NCBI GenBank assembly: GCA_947495165.1
Contig: CANLXM010000002.1
Location: forward strand, 620,001-684,000
Origin: an uncultured Cellulomonadaceae bacterium
Lineage (GTDB): Bacteria > Actinomycetota > Actinomycetes > Actinomycetales > Cellulomonadaceae
DNA length: 64,000 nucleotides
Direction: 5' to 3'
The notes under the pieces are model-generated. The model had not been told where the DNA came from, did no database searches, and was given only the letters and a program-made list of their open reading frames with translations. Both the position numbers and the translations under genes were made by a program. Positions 46,280 to 54,839 of this stretch are shown one piece after another; position 1 is the first letter of the stretch, and each line of letters starts with the position of its first letter.

Positions 46280-47881
46280 TCACAGGCCTCCGAGCAGGCC
46301 CACCTTGATCGTGCCGACGTCGTTCGAGCCGGCACCGACGCGCACGATCTTCTTGCCGGACCAGTAGTACGGCTGCCGGAACGAGTTCACGCCGGTGTAC
46401 GGGAAGCACTCGTCCGCGTCCCAGTCCTCGTCGTAGCAGACGAGGTCCTTGTCCGGCGAGGACAGCACGACGGCGTAGCGACCGGCCGTGACTCCCTCGT
46501 GCCGCAGCACCAGGCTCGCGTCGTGGTCCTCGGGGTCACGCTGCGCGACGACGCCCGTCCGCTTGCTGGTGAGCACGGCGCCGACCATCGCGTCGTCGGG
46601 CACCCGCAGCCCGTTCGCCCCGTACACGATGGTGCCGGTGACGGCGCCCGACCGCGTCATGCGGGGCACGTCGAGCCGGGTCTTCTTGCGCACCTTCACC
46701 TTGACGGTCTTCTCCAGGTATCCCGGACGCTGGAACGTCACGCGGTACGTCCCGGGCACGAGGTCCCTGAGGTAGTAGCGGCCCTTCGCGTTCGCGTCGG
46801 TCCGGACCACCTTGCCCGATGTCGTCCGCACGTCGACCTGGACGCCCGACGGGACCTTGCCATACAGCACCACGGTCTTGCGGGTGGCCTTGACGTTGCC
46901 CAGCTGCGTGACCTTGCCCGCGGAGATCCGCACGGAGTTGTAGGAGAAGCGGTCGCGCTTCGCATCGACGTACACCAGGCGGTAGGTCCCGGCGGGCGCG
47001 TCGAGGACGAAGACCTCGCGCGCGGAGAGCTTCTCGGAGTCGACCACGGTTCCCGCGCCGTTCACGAGGGTGACCTTGCCGGTCGTCGTGGAGCCCGGGG
47101 TGACGAACCGGCCGCGCACGCTGCCGCCGTTCGCCTGGGCCGACGCAGCGGCGCCCTCGGGTGCGAGCGTCACCGAGTGGGACTCCACCTCGCCGCGCTC
47201 GAGCGTCGTCGCGATCCGCTTCGTCTCGTACCCGTTCGCCGTGAAAACGAGGGTGTAACGCCCCGGCACGAACCCGTGGTCGAGCGCGCCGCAGTCCAGC
47301 CCGTCGTAGGCGCTCCCGCCGTCGGCGCGCAGCACGCGCACGTTGGTGGTGCCGAGCGCGGGCGTGACGTCGATGTCGAAGCCCGACGTCGCGGCGAGCC
47401 GGTGCGCGCCGGTGTCGATGCTCGAGCCGCTGCGCGCCTTGTAGCCCGTGATCGGGTCGAGGTCGAGGAAGGTCTGCGCACCGCGCGAACCGACGTACGT
47501 GTCGAGGACCCGCACCTTCGCGGGCTCGACGCACTCCGACGCGCCCTCGACCGACGATCCGTCGCCGTCCCACGCCTTGAGGAGGAACCGCTTGCCCGCC
47601 CGGGGCATCGGGAGGCTGAACCGTCCGTCCCCGTCCGTGGTGACGGCCGTGGTGGTGCCGAGAGACGAGGCACCGGCGGCGGGCACCGCCTGGACATTCA
47701 TCCCCGCGAGCGGCGCACCGGCATCGTCGAGCAGCCGGCCCGTGACCGTGAGCGACGCCGCACCGGCGGTCGCGGGCATCCCGGCGACGACCAGCATGGC
47801 GGTGAGCAGTGCGGCGAGCGTGGCGACGACGGCGCGGCGGGGGTGACCGAGGCGCCCTGGCAAAAGGGGGGGATTCTCCAT
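46280..47881 (-). CDS. Secreted protein with carboxypeptidase regulatory-like (Ig-like) repeats
   Basis: A 533-residue exported protein. A signal peptide (basic start, hydrophobic helix near residues 18-36, likely cleavage after ATAGA) is followed by several beta-sandwich units of the CarboxypepD_reg type: LTVTGRLLDDAGAPLAGMNV near 44-63, further copies near 200-240, and VPGTYRVTFQRPGYLEKTV near 375-393. No enzyme domain or cell-wall anchor is visible, so it may be a matrix or adhesion protein. It ends 5 bp from the convergent mutT1 gene. Confidence 0.75.
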   Translation of the reverse strand: MENPPLLPGRLGHPRRAVVATLAALLTAMLVVAGMPATAGAASLTVTGRLLDDAGAPLAGMNVQAVPAAGASSLGTTTAVTTDGDGRFSLPMPRAGKRFLLKAWDGDGSSVEGASECVEPAKVRVLDTYVGSRGAQTFLDLDPITGYKARSGSSIDTGAHRLAATSGFDIDVTPALGTTNVRVLRADGGSAYDGLDCGALDHGFVPGRYTLVFTANGYETKRIATTLERGEVESHSVTLAPEGAAASAQANGGSVRGRFVTPGSTTTGKVTLVNGAGTVVDSEKLSAREVFVLDAPAGTYRLVYVDAKRDRFSYNSVRISAGKVTQLGNVKATRKTVVLYGKVPSGVQVDVRTTSGKVVRTDANAKGRYYLRDLVPGTYRVTFQRPGYLEKTVKVKVRKKTRLDVPRMTRSGAVTGTIVYGANGLRVPDDAMVGAVLTSKRTGVVAQRDPEDHDASLVLRHEGVTAGRYAVVLSSPDKDLVCYDEDWDADECFPYTGVNSFRQPYYWSGKKIVRVGAGSNDVGTIKVGLLGGL

Positions 47882-47935
47882 GCGCGCCAGTCAACCAGTC
47901 CTCGGCCAGGAGGGGAACCCCCCCGTCGAGGCTGG

Positions 47936-48940
47936 TCAGCCGAGCATCGGGTGCAGGATCCAGAAGCACACGGCGGCCACGGCGGCCGCAGCCGGGATCG
48001 TCAGGACCCAGGCGATGCCGATGCTCTTCGCGACGCCCCAGCGGACGGCCGAGAGCCGCTTGGTCGCGCCCACACCCATGATCGCCGAGGTAATCGTGTG
48101 CGTGGTCGACACAGGCGCGTGGAGCCAGAAGGCGTTGACGTAGAGCACGCCGGCGGCCACGGACTCTGCCACGAAGCCGCGGGGCGGGTCGAGCTCGATG
48201 ATCTTGCGACCCAAGGTGCGCATGATGCGCCAGCCACCTGCGTACGTGCCTGCCGATATCGCAGCCGCTGCGGCGAGCTTGACCCACAGCGGGATGCTGT
48301 CGCCCTTCTGCACCTCGCCAACTGCGAGGAGTGCCAGGAAGATCACCCCCATCGTCTTCTGTGCGTCCTGAAGGCCGTGACCGAGAGCCATCGCGGCTGC
48401 CGAGGCGGTCTGCGCGAGGCGGAAACGCCGGGTGGCCTTGCTCGGCGATGCCCGCCGGAATAGCCACATCACTCCAACCATAAGGAAGAACGCGAGGAAG
48501 AAGCCGATCAGGGGGGAGAACACCATCGGAAGGACGACCTTGTCCACGATCGCCGTCCAGAAGATGCCGAGGCCACCAGCAAGCCCCGCACCGAGCAGTC
48601 CACCGATCAGGGCGTGCGTCGACGACGACGGCAGACCGAACCACCACGTAATCAGGTTCCAGGTGATCGCGCCGATCAGTCCGCAGAGCACGACGACGAG
48701 GGCCGCGTGGGTGGTCGCCTGGTCGAGATCAACGATCTCCTTGGCGATCGTCTCAGCGACCTTCGTACCGAGCAGCGCGCCGGCGAAGTTCATGACGGCC
48801 GCCATGATCAGGGCCGCGCGCGGCGTCAGGGCCCGCGTCGAGACCGAGGTCGCGATCGCGTTGGCCGCGTCGTGGAAGCCGTTGGTGTAGTCGAACGCCA
48901 GCGCGAGCGCGACGACGACGACGACAAGCGCGGTATCCAC
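47936..48940 (-). CDS. pit: Low-affinity inorganic phosphate transporter, PiT family
   Basis: A 334-residue membrane protein with the two PiT signatures: FDYTNGFHDAANAIATSV near residues 16-33 and HALIGGLLGAGLAG near 108-121 after FGLPSSSTHAL, and the matching WLHAPVSTTHTI near 274-285. About ten hydrophobic helices. It imports phosphate, usually as a metal-phosphate complex, driven by the proton gradient. GTG 48940 has an AAGGAG site and lies 5 bp after the DUF47 gene, so they form one operon. Confidence 0.93.
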   Translation of the reverse strand: MDTALVVVVVALALAFDYTNGFHDAANAIATSVSTRALTPRAALIMAAVMNFAGALLGTKVAETIAKEIVDLDQATTHAALVVVLCGLIGAITWNLITWWFGLPSSSTHALIGGLLGAGLAGGLGIFWTAIVDKVVLPMVFSPLIGFFLAFFLMVGVMWLFRRASPSKATRRFRLAQTASAAAMALGHGLQDAQKTMGVIFLALLAVGEVQKGDSIPLWVKLAAAAAISAGTYAGGWRIMRTLGRKIIELDPPRGFVAESVAAGVLYVNAFWLHAPVSTTHTITSAIMGVGATKRLSAVRWGVAKSIGIAWVLTIPAAAAVAAVCFWILHPMLG

Positions 48941-48945
48941 CGGGC

Positions 48946-49566
48946 TCAGGACTCCTTGAGTGCGATGGTCTCGACGGTGTTCGCGACCTTCTCGAACGCG
49001 TCGGCGGCCTGCTCGAGGATCTCGACGACCTCCTTGACCTTCATCAGGTGGATGGGGTCGGTGACCTCGTCGAACAGCTGCGCGAGCAGCTTGCGGTGCA
49101 GCTTGTCCGCCTGGTTCTCGAGACGGTTGATCTCGACCCAGTACTCGCTCAGGTCACCCATGGACCGCAGGTGCGGCATGGCCTCGGCCGTGAGCTCCGC
49201 ACAGCGCTGCAGGATCGCGACCTGCTCCGCGACGCGCGGGGGAAGCTCGTCGATCTTGTACAGGACGATGAGGTCCGAGGCCTCTTCCATGTAGTCCATG
49301 CAGTCGTCGAGGGCCGACGCGAGCTCGTAGATGTCGTCGCGGTCGAACGGCGTGACGAACGTCTGGTTCACGCGGCGCATGATCGCGTGGGTCGCCTCGT
49401 CGGCGAGATGCTCGGCCTCGTTGAGCTGCTTCGCCAGGACCTTGCGGCCGGGCCGGTCCGCTCCGAGGAGCTCGCCCAGCAGCTTGGCACCGGTGACGAG
49501 ATGCTGCGCCGAGTCGGTGAAGAGGTCGAAGAACGAGGTATCGCGCGGGGTCAGCCGAAAACGCAC
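48946..49566 (-). CDS. DUF47/PhoU-like accessory protein of PiT
   Basis: A 206-residue helical protein of the DUF47 (TIGR00153, PhoU-like) family: FFDLFTDSAQHLVTGAKLL near residues 12-30, DEATHAIMRRVNQTFVTPFD near 56-75 and DDIYELASALDD near 77-88. These proteins are nearly always encoded before a PiT transporter and are thought to regulate it. GTG 49566 follows GGAGA and gives the usual N-terminus RFRLTPRD. Confidence 0.9.
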   Translation of the reverse strand: MRFRLTPRDTSFFDLFTDSAQHLVTGAKLLGELLGADRPGRKVLAKQLNEAEHLADEATHAIMRRVNQTFVTPFDRDDIYELASALDDCMDYMEEASDLIVLYKIDELPPRVAEQVAILQRCAELTAEAMPHLRSMGDLSEYWVEINRLENQADKLHRKLLAQLFDEVTDPIHLMKVKEVVEILEQAADAFEKVANTVETIALKES

Positions 49567-49939
49567 AGGGGTCTCCGATGAGCGGGGTGCATGTCGTGCC
49601 AAGCGTAGGGCAGTGGCGAGGTGAACACGCAACCACCCGGACGACGTCAGGGGGTCGAACGCATGAACAGACCGTGACGGCTCGGACATCCGGGGGCCGA
49701 CCCGGGACCATCGCCCTGCCCGGGACGTGACGAGGACGACACGCGCGCCCGGGAGGCCGACGACGTCGCACCTCGGGAGCCGAGGAAGCGAGTCGCGGAG
49801 ACGAGGAGGCGACGCCGGGCTGGGAGCGCCTCTCGGCGCGTGGCCGCTCGTAGCGGCTGATGATGGAGCCCGGGGCTACCGCAGCCCGGCGTCTCGTCGA
49901 GTATAGGTCGCGCGCCCTGACGGGGCAGGGTGAACGTGC
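49567..49939. other. Non-coding gap upstream of the DUF47-PiT operon
   Basis: This 373-bp stretch holds the promoter of DUF47-pit (minus strand) and the region beyond the stop of the next minus-strand gene. An imperfect stem CCGGGGCT/AGCCCGG near 49870-49890 may terminate that gene. GTTCA-containing words occur on the minus strand near 49621-49668, but their spacing does not match an 11-bp PHO box repeat. No gene is seen. Confidence 0.4.
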
Positions 49940-50602
49940 TCACTCCAGCCGGTCGGCGCGCCAGAGGCGCGAGCACTCCTCGAGCTCCTCCGCGGTGCGG
50001 ACCAGGGCACCGGCGCCCCGGGTCATCCGCAGCGCGCGGTGGTCGTCGGTGGGCTCGATGCTGTCGGCGTCGATCGCCGCCCCGGCCGCGAGGATGCGGC
50101 AGAAGGCGGCCGCGCGCTCGAGCGCGACGGCCAGGTCTCCGGCGAAGACGCCGGTCAGCACGGCGTCGGCCAGGCGTGCCATGTCCTCGGGCGTGGTCCC
50201 CGCCGCGCCCGCGACGGCCTCCTGCACCGGCGCCGCAGCCACGCCGAGGCGGAACCGCAGCGTGACCGTCTCCGGGTCACGTCGCACCCACTCCCGCAGC
50301 ACGTACAGCCGCCAGAGCGCGCCCGGCAGCGTGTCGGCGGGGCTGTCCGCCCACAGCCCGGCGACGACGTCGAGCCCCTCGGTCTCGACCAGCCGGATCA
50401 GGCGCTCGACCACGGCGGGGTCCTCGACCGAGCGGCTCCGGTGCACGAGGGCGCCGGCGGTCGTGTGGGCGATCTCCCCGCGCAGCGTGGGGTCCTCGAC
50501 GCCCGGGAGGGTCTCGGCGGCACGGGCGTCCAGCGACGCCGGCCTGCGGAACTGTCCCCGCCCGCCCGTGGCTCCGCTCGCCGCGCCGTCTGCTCTGCTC
50601 AC
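49940..50602 (-). CDS. Conserved hypothetical protein
   Basis: A 220-residue soluble, acidic and mostly helical protein. It contains VAGLWADSPADTLPGALWRLYVLREW near residues 83-108 (quoted in two parts: VAGLWADSPADTL and LWRLYVLREWV) and a C-terminal helical region ending EELEECSRLWRADRLE. I have no functional assignment. The GTG at 50602 is only 36 bp from the divergent sugar porter gene, and no separate ribosome site is clear. Confidence 0.62.
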   Translation of the reverse strand: MSRADGAASGATGGRGQFRRPASLDARAAETLPGVEDPTLRGEIAHTTAGALVHRSRSVEDPAVVERLIRLVETEGLDVVAGLWADSPADTLPGALWRLYVLREWVRRDPETVTLRFRLGVAAAPVQEAVAGAAGTTPEDMARLADAVLTGVFAGDLAVALERAAAFCRILAAGAAIDADSIEPTDDHRALRMTRGAGALVRTAEELEECSRLWRADRLE

Positions 50603-50638
50603 TCCTACAGTGTGACTGACCAACGAGGAGGGGACCTG

Positions 50639-52069
50639 ATGAGCCAGGTAGAGGTACGCAAGGGACAGCGCAGAGCGATTCTGCTCTCGGTGTCGGCCGC
50701 GGTAGGGGGCTTCCTCTTCGGCTTCGACAGCTCGGTGATCAACGGCGCGGTCGACGCGATCGAGACGGACTTCGAGCTCAGCGCGACCGTCACCGGTCTC
50801 GCGGTCGCCGTCGCGCTCCTCGGGTGCGCGCTCGGGGCCTGGTACGCGGGCCGCCTGGCCGACAAGTTCGGCCGCCCCCGCGTCATGCTGATCGGGGCGC
50901 TGCTGTTCCTCGTCTCCGCGATCGGCAGCGGGTTCGCGTTCGGCGTGTGGGACCTCGTGCTGTGGCGCGTGGTCGGCGGCGTCGGCGTCGGCATCGCCTC
51001 GGTGATCACCCCCGCGTACATCGCGGAGATCTCCCCCACGGCGGTCCGTGGGCGCCTCGCCTCGCTCCAGCAGCTCGCCATCACCTTCGGCATCCTCGTC
51101 GCCCTGCTGTCGGACCAGCTGTTCGCGCTGACCGCCGACGACGTTGCGTCCGGCAACCCGATCGCCCTCGGTGCGAGCCTGTTCGGGCTCGAGGCCTGGC
51201 GCTGGATGCTCCTGATCGAGGTCCTCCCGGCGCTGCTCTACGTCGTCGTCGCCCTGCGCGTGCCCGAGTCGCCGCGCTACCTCGTCATGGCGAACCGGGA
51301 CGACGAGGCCGCCGTCGTGCTGCGCTCTGTTCTCGGTCCGGTGGACGTCGACGCCAAGGTCGCCTCCATCCGCGAGTCGGTCGACCGGGACGCCGAGCTC
51401 GAGAAGAGCGCCTCGCTCAAGGGGTCGCGGTTCGGCCTGCTGCCGATCGTCTGGGTCGGGATCCTGCTCTCGGTCTTCCAGCAGTTCGTCGGCATCAACG
51501 TGATCTTCTACTACTCCACGACGCTGTGGCGGTCGGTCGGGTTCGACGACTCCGACTCGTTCACGTACTCGACCATCACCGCCGTCACCAACGTCGTGGT
51601 CACGTTCATCGCGATCGCGCTCGTTGACAAGATCGGCCGCAAGCCGCTCCTCCTGGCGGGGTCGGCGGGCATGACCCTGTCGCTGGTCACGATGGCGATC
51701 GCGTTCACGCAGGCGTCCGGCTCCGGCGAGGACGTCTCCCTGCCCGCCCCGTGGGGCACGATCGCCCTGGTCGCCGCCAACCTCTTCGTCGTGTCGTTCG
51801 GCGCCTCGTGGGGCCCGGTCGTGTGGGTGCTGCTCGGGGAGATGTTCCCCAACCGGATCCGCGCCTCGGCGCTCGCGCTGGCCGCGGCCGCGCAGTGGAT
51901 CGCGAACTTCGCGATCACGGTCAGCTTCCCGCCGCTCGCCGAGAACCTCGGCCTGCCGTTCGTCTACGCGATGTACGGCACGTTCGCCGGCCTGTCGTTC
52001 CTGTTCGTGTGGGCGAAGGTCAAGGAGACCCGGCACCGCGAGCTGGAGGACATGCGCGACGACGGGTAG
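50639..52069 (+). CDS. Sugar porter family MFS transporter
   Basis: A 476-residue protein with 12 hydrophobic segments and the sugar porter signatures: GGFLFGFDSSVINGA near residues 23-37, GRLADKFGRPR near 71-81, PESPRYL near 210-216, QQFVGINVIFYYS near 281-293 and DKIGRKPLL near 331-339. It resembles XylE/GlcP/GLUT symporters and should import a hexose or pentose with protons. GAGGAGG lies before ATG 50639. It could bring in monosaccharides related to the upstream hydrolase locus, but no operator links them. Confidence 0.9.
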   Translation: MSQVEVRKGQRRAILLSVSAAVGGFLFGFDSSVINGAVDAIETDFELSATVTGLAVAVALLGCALGAWYAGRLADKFGRPRVMLIGALLFLVSAIGSGFAFGVWDLVLWRVVGGVGVGIASVITPAYIAEISPTAVRGRLASLQQLAITFGILVALLSDQLFALTADDVASGNPIALGASLFGLEAWRWMLLIEVLPALLYVVVALRVPESPRYLVMANRDDEAAVVLRSVLGPVDVDAKVASIRESVDRDAELEKSASLKGSRFGLLPIVWVGILLSVFQQFVGINVIFYYSTTLWRSVGFDDSDSFTYSTITAVTNVVVTFIAIALVDKIGRKPLLLAGSAGMTLSLVTMAIAFTQASGSGEDVSLPAPWGTIALVAANLFVVSFGASWGPVVWVLLGEMFPNRIRASALALAAAAQWIANFAITVSFPPLAENLGLPFVYAMYGTFAGLSFLFVWAKVKETRHRELEDMRDDG

Positions 52070-52120
52070 CCGCCGCGCGTGGCGGAACCCACAGTGCGGC
52101 GCCCTGCTCCGAGGCGTACT

Positions 52121-52150
52121 GTTGCTCCGGGCAACTATCGCCCCGGGCAA
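52121..52150 (+). promoter_or_regulatory. Probable MarR operator upstream of the DHA2 exporter
   Basis: GTTGCTCCGGGCAAC (52121-52135) is an imperfect palindrome with 5-bp arms, and its right half CCGGGCAA is repeated directly at 52143-52150. It lies just before the TAGGAG ribosome site of the exporter. The MarR gene coupled to the exporter is the natural candidate to bind it. Confidence 0.5.
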
Positions 52151-52168
52151 TCAATAGGAGTCGCACGC

Positions 52169-53743
52169 GTGGAACAGCAGGACAAGGCCATGACGCACCG
52201 AGAGGTCCTCGAGGCCCTCTCCGGGATCATGCTCGGGATGTTCGTCTCGATCCTCGCCACCTCGGTGGTGTCGTCGTCGCTGCCGCGCATCATCGCGGAC
52301 CTCGGCGGCACGCAGGCCGCCTTCACGTGGGTGGTCACCGCGACCCTCCTGACCACAGCGATCTCGACGCCGATCTGGGGCAAGCTCTCCGACCTGGTGA
52401 ACCGCAAGACGCTCATCCAGGTCGCGCTCGTGATCTCCGTGGTCTCGTCCGCGGCCGCCGGGTTCTCCGGCAGCACCGAGATGCTCATCGCGTGCCGCGC
52501 CGTCCAGGGCATCGGCGCCGGCGGCCTCATGGCGCTGGGCTCCGTGCTGATCGCCGACATCATCTCCCCGCGCGAGCGCGGCCGGTACATGGGACTGCTC
52601 GGCTCGGTGATGGCGGTCGGCATGGTCGGCGGCCCGCTGCTCGGCGGCATCATCACGGACACCCTCGACTGGCGCTGGAACTTCTTCGTCGGGCTGCCGT
52701 TCGCGATCGCCGCGATCATCGTCCTGCAGCGCACCCTGCACCTGCCCCCCGTGGCCGAGCGGCGCGTCCGGATCGACTACCTCGGCGTCATGCTCATCAG
52801 CACGGGCGTCGCGCTCCTGCTGCTCTGGGTCACGTTCGCCGGCAACAACTTCGACTGGGTCTCGTGGCAGTCCGCCGTGATGGTCGGGGGGGCCGTCCTC
52901 GCGCTCGGTCTCGTCGTCGTCGTCGAAGCCAGGTTCCCCGAGCCGCTCATCCCCCTCGTGCTGTTCAAGAACCGCACCGTCGTGCTGTCCGTCGTCGCGA
53001 GCATCGCGGTCGGCATCGGGATGTTCGGCTCCGCCGTGTTCCTGAGCCAGTACATGCAGATCTCCCGCGGCATGTCCCCGACACAGTCCGGCCTGATGAC
53101 CACGCCCATGGTCGTGGGGATCTTCCTGTCCTCGACCCTCAGCGGCCAGCTCATCTCCCGCTACGGGCGCTACCGCGGCTACATGATCGCGGGGTCGATC
53201 CTGCTCGCGGCGAGCCTCGGGCTCATGGGCACGATCGACTCGCGCACGAGCCTCGTGCTGATCGGCGTGTACCTGGCGGTCCTCGGCATCGGCCTCGGCA
53301 TGCTGCAGCAGAACCTCGTGCTCGCCGTGCAGAACACCCTGCCGATCCGCGACATCGGCTCCGGCACCTCGCTCGTCGCGTTCTTCCGCACCCTTGGCGG
53401 CACCATGGGCGTCTCCGTGCTCGGGGCGGCTCTGACCCTGCGCGTGACCGAGGAGATGCGGTCCGGGCTCGCCGCCCTCGGCATCGACGCACCCGGCATC
53501 GCGTCGGGTAGCCTGCCCGACGTGCAGAAGCTGAGCGGGCCCGTCCGCGAGCTCGTCGAGTCCGCCTACGCCGCCGGGATCGCCGAGGTCTTCCTCATCG
53601 GCGTCCCGTTCGCGCTCGTCTCGGTCGTCTGCGTGGTCCTGCTCCGGGAGGTCCCGCTGGGCGCCCGCAGCGGCATCGAGCAGCGGCTCGCCGAGGAGGT
53701 CCGCCTGCTCGACGACGACGCTCCCGCGGCAGACGCCCGATGA
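52169..53743 (+). CDS. DHA2-family MFS multidrug exporter
   Basis: A 524-residue protein with about 14 hydrophobic segments. Motif A-like WGKLSDLVNRKTLIQ is near residues 71-85 and motif C GSVMAVGMVGGPLLGG near 147-162. This is the EmrB/QacA type that exports hydrophobic or cationic compounds with protons. GTG 52169 has TAGGAG eight bases upstream. It overlaps the following marR gene by four bases (ATGA), the classic exporter-repressor arrangement. Confidence 0.9.
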   Translation: MEQQDKAMTHREVLEALSGIMLGMFVSILATSVVSSSLPRIIADLGGTQAAFTWVVTATLLTTAISTPIWGKLSDLVNRKTLIQVALVISVVSSAAAGFSGSTEMLIACRAVQGIGAGGLMALGSVLIADIISPRERGRYMGLLGSVMAVGMVGGPLLGGIITDTLDWRWNFFVGLPFAIAAIIVLQRTLHLPPVAERRVRIDYLGVMLISTGVALLLLWVTFAGNNFDWVSWQSAVMVGGAVLALGLVVVVEARFPEPLIPLVLFKNRTVVLSVVASIAVGIGMFGSAVFLSQYMQISRGMSPTQSGLMTTPMVVGIFLSSTLSGQLISRYGRYRGYMIAGSILLAASLGLMGTIDSRTSLVLIGVYLAVLGIGLGMLQQNLVLAVQNTLPIRDIGSGTSLVAFFRTLGGTMGVSVLGAALTLRVTEEMRSGLAALGIDAPGIASGSLPDVQKLSGPVRELVESAYAAGIAEVFLIGVPFALVSVVCVVLLREVPLGARSGIEQRLAEEVRLLDDDAPAADAR

Positions 53744-54231
53744 TCTGCCCCGGCGCGCCCGCGGGCGGGGACCAGGGCGCCGACGACGGCGCCGCACCGG
53801 ACGACGTCGTCGCCCGCCTCGACGAGCGCCTCGGGGTGCTCGCACGCCGCTCGCACACGTCGACGGCGCGGCTGGCCGCACGGATCCACCCGGACCTCGA
53901 CGCGTCGGCCTACCCGCTCGTGCTGCACATCGCGCAGACGCCGGGCGTCCGGCCCAGCGAGGTGGCCGACCACTTCTCGATCGGCCGCGGCACGGCGTCG
54001 CGCCAGATCACCCGGCTCGTCGAGCTCGGGCTCGTGCACCGCGCGACCGACCCGGACGACTGTCGCGGGCAGGTCCTGTCCCTGACCGACGCCGGGCGGG
54101 CAAGCCTGCAGGCCGCCCGCGAGCGCCGTCGGGCATGGTTCCACGAGGTGCTCGGGGACTGGGACGAGGACGACCTGCAGACCTTCGCCCGCCTGATCGA
54201 CCGCTTCGTCGAGTCCGTCGACCGCCCCTGA
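53740..54231 (+). CDS. MarR-family transcriptional regulator
   Basis: A 163-residue winged-helix protein with VADHFSIGRGTASRQITRLVE near residues 75-94 (recognition helix) and the wing ATDPDDCRGQVLSLTDAG near 101-118. The first 25 residues are acidic and disordered. It is translated from an ATG inside the exporter stop and probably represses the exporter from the site at 52121-52150. A strong bidirectional terminator follows. Confidence 0.87.
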   Translation: MICPGAPAGGDQGADDGAAPDDVVARLDERLGVLARRSHTSTARLAARIHPDLDASAYPLVLHIAQTPGVRPSEVADHFSIGRGTASRQITRLVELGLVHRATDPDDCRGQVLSLTDAGRASLQAARERRRAWFHEVLGDWDEDDLQTFARLIDRFVESVDRP

Positions 54232-54252
54232 ACCGATCCGGCCGGGACGCGA

Positions 54253-54285
54253 CGAGCCCCGCCCGAGAGTCTCGGGCGGGGCTCG
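54253..54285. terminator. Bidirectional terminator between marR and msrB
   Basis: CGAGCCCCGCCCGAGA (54253-54268) is followed after one base by its exact inverse (54270-54285). The central bases form the loop, leaving a stem of about 13 bp. It lies 22 bp after marR (+) and 18 bp after the msrB stop (-). Confidence 0.85.
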
Positions 54286-54303
54286 GTCGTGCTGGTGGAG
54301 CGC

Positions 54304-54702
54304 TCAGGCCTGGTCGAAGGTGAGCGACACCGAGTTCATGCAGAACCGGTTGCCCGTCGGGGTCTGGGGTGCGTCGTCGAACACGTGCCCCAGGTGCGAG
54401 CCGCAGGCCGCGCACCGCACCTCGGTGCGCTCGTAGCCCAGGCTCGTGTCGGGCAGCAGTTCGACCGCGTCGGACTCCTGCGGGGCGTAGAAGCTCGGCC
54501 ACCCGCAGTGCGCGTCGAACTTGGTCTCGCTGCGGAACAGCTCCGCCTGGCATGCGCGGCAGCGGTAGATGCCCTCGCGGTTCTCGTTGAGCAGCTCACC
54601 CGTGCCCGGGCGCTCGGTGCCGGCCTCGCGCAGGATGTGGAACTCCTGCGGGTTGAGCTCGACCTTCCACTCGTCCTCGGTCTTGTCCACGCGGTATGCC
54701 AT
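54304..54702 (-). CDS. msrB: Peptide-methionine (R)-S-oxide reductase
   Basis: A 132-residue MsrB. Two zinc-binding pairs CRAC (near 47-50) and CAAC (near 96-99), the substrate motif HCGWPSF near 66-72, and the catalytic Cys in NRFCMNS near 118-124 are all present. It repairs oxidised methionine in proteins. ATG 54702 has AAGGGAG upstream. It stands alone between two terminators. Confidence 0.93.
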   Translation of the reverse strand: MAYRVDKTEDEWKVELNPQEFHILREAGTERPGTGELLNENREGIYRCRACQAELFRSETKFDAHCGWPSFYAPQESDAVELLPDTSLGYERTEVRCAACGSHLGHVFDDAPQTPTGNRFCMNSVSLTFDQA

Positions 54703-54787
54703 CGGGTGCTCCCTTGTCCGTCCTGCGCTCGCGCCCGGGTCCCGGCGCGCGGCGATCGTGCTGCAGCAAGTCTGCCCTGCCACAACG

Positions 54788-54825
54788 ACGACGGCGCCCC
54801 CGGGGATTCCCGAGAGCGCCGTCGT
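54788..54825 (-). terminator. Terminator after the DEAD-box helicase gene
   Basis: A perfect 10-bp stem ACGACGGCGC (54788-54797) with GCGCCGTCGT (54816-54825) and an 18-base, partly self-paired loop starts 15 bases after the helicase stop on the minus strand. Confidence 0.7.
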
Positions 54826-54839
54826 GGGTCGAGCGAGGG

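Noticed and set aside
49621-49668. GTTCA words on the minus strand before the DUF47-PiT operon, considered as a PHO box
   Set aside because: The repeats are about 8 bp apart or far apart and degenerate, not the 11-bp direct repeats of PhoP sites in Streptomyces.
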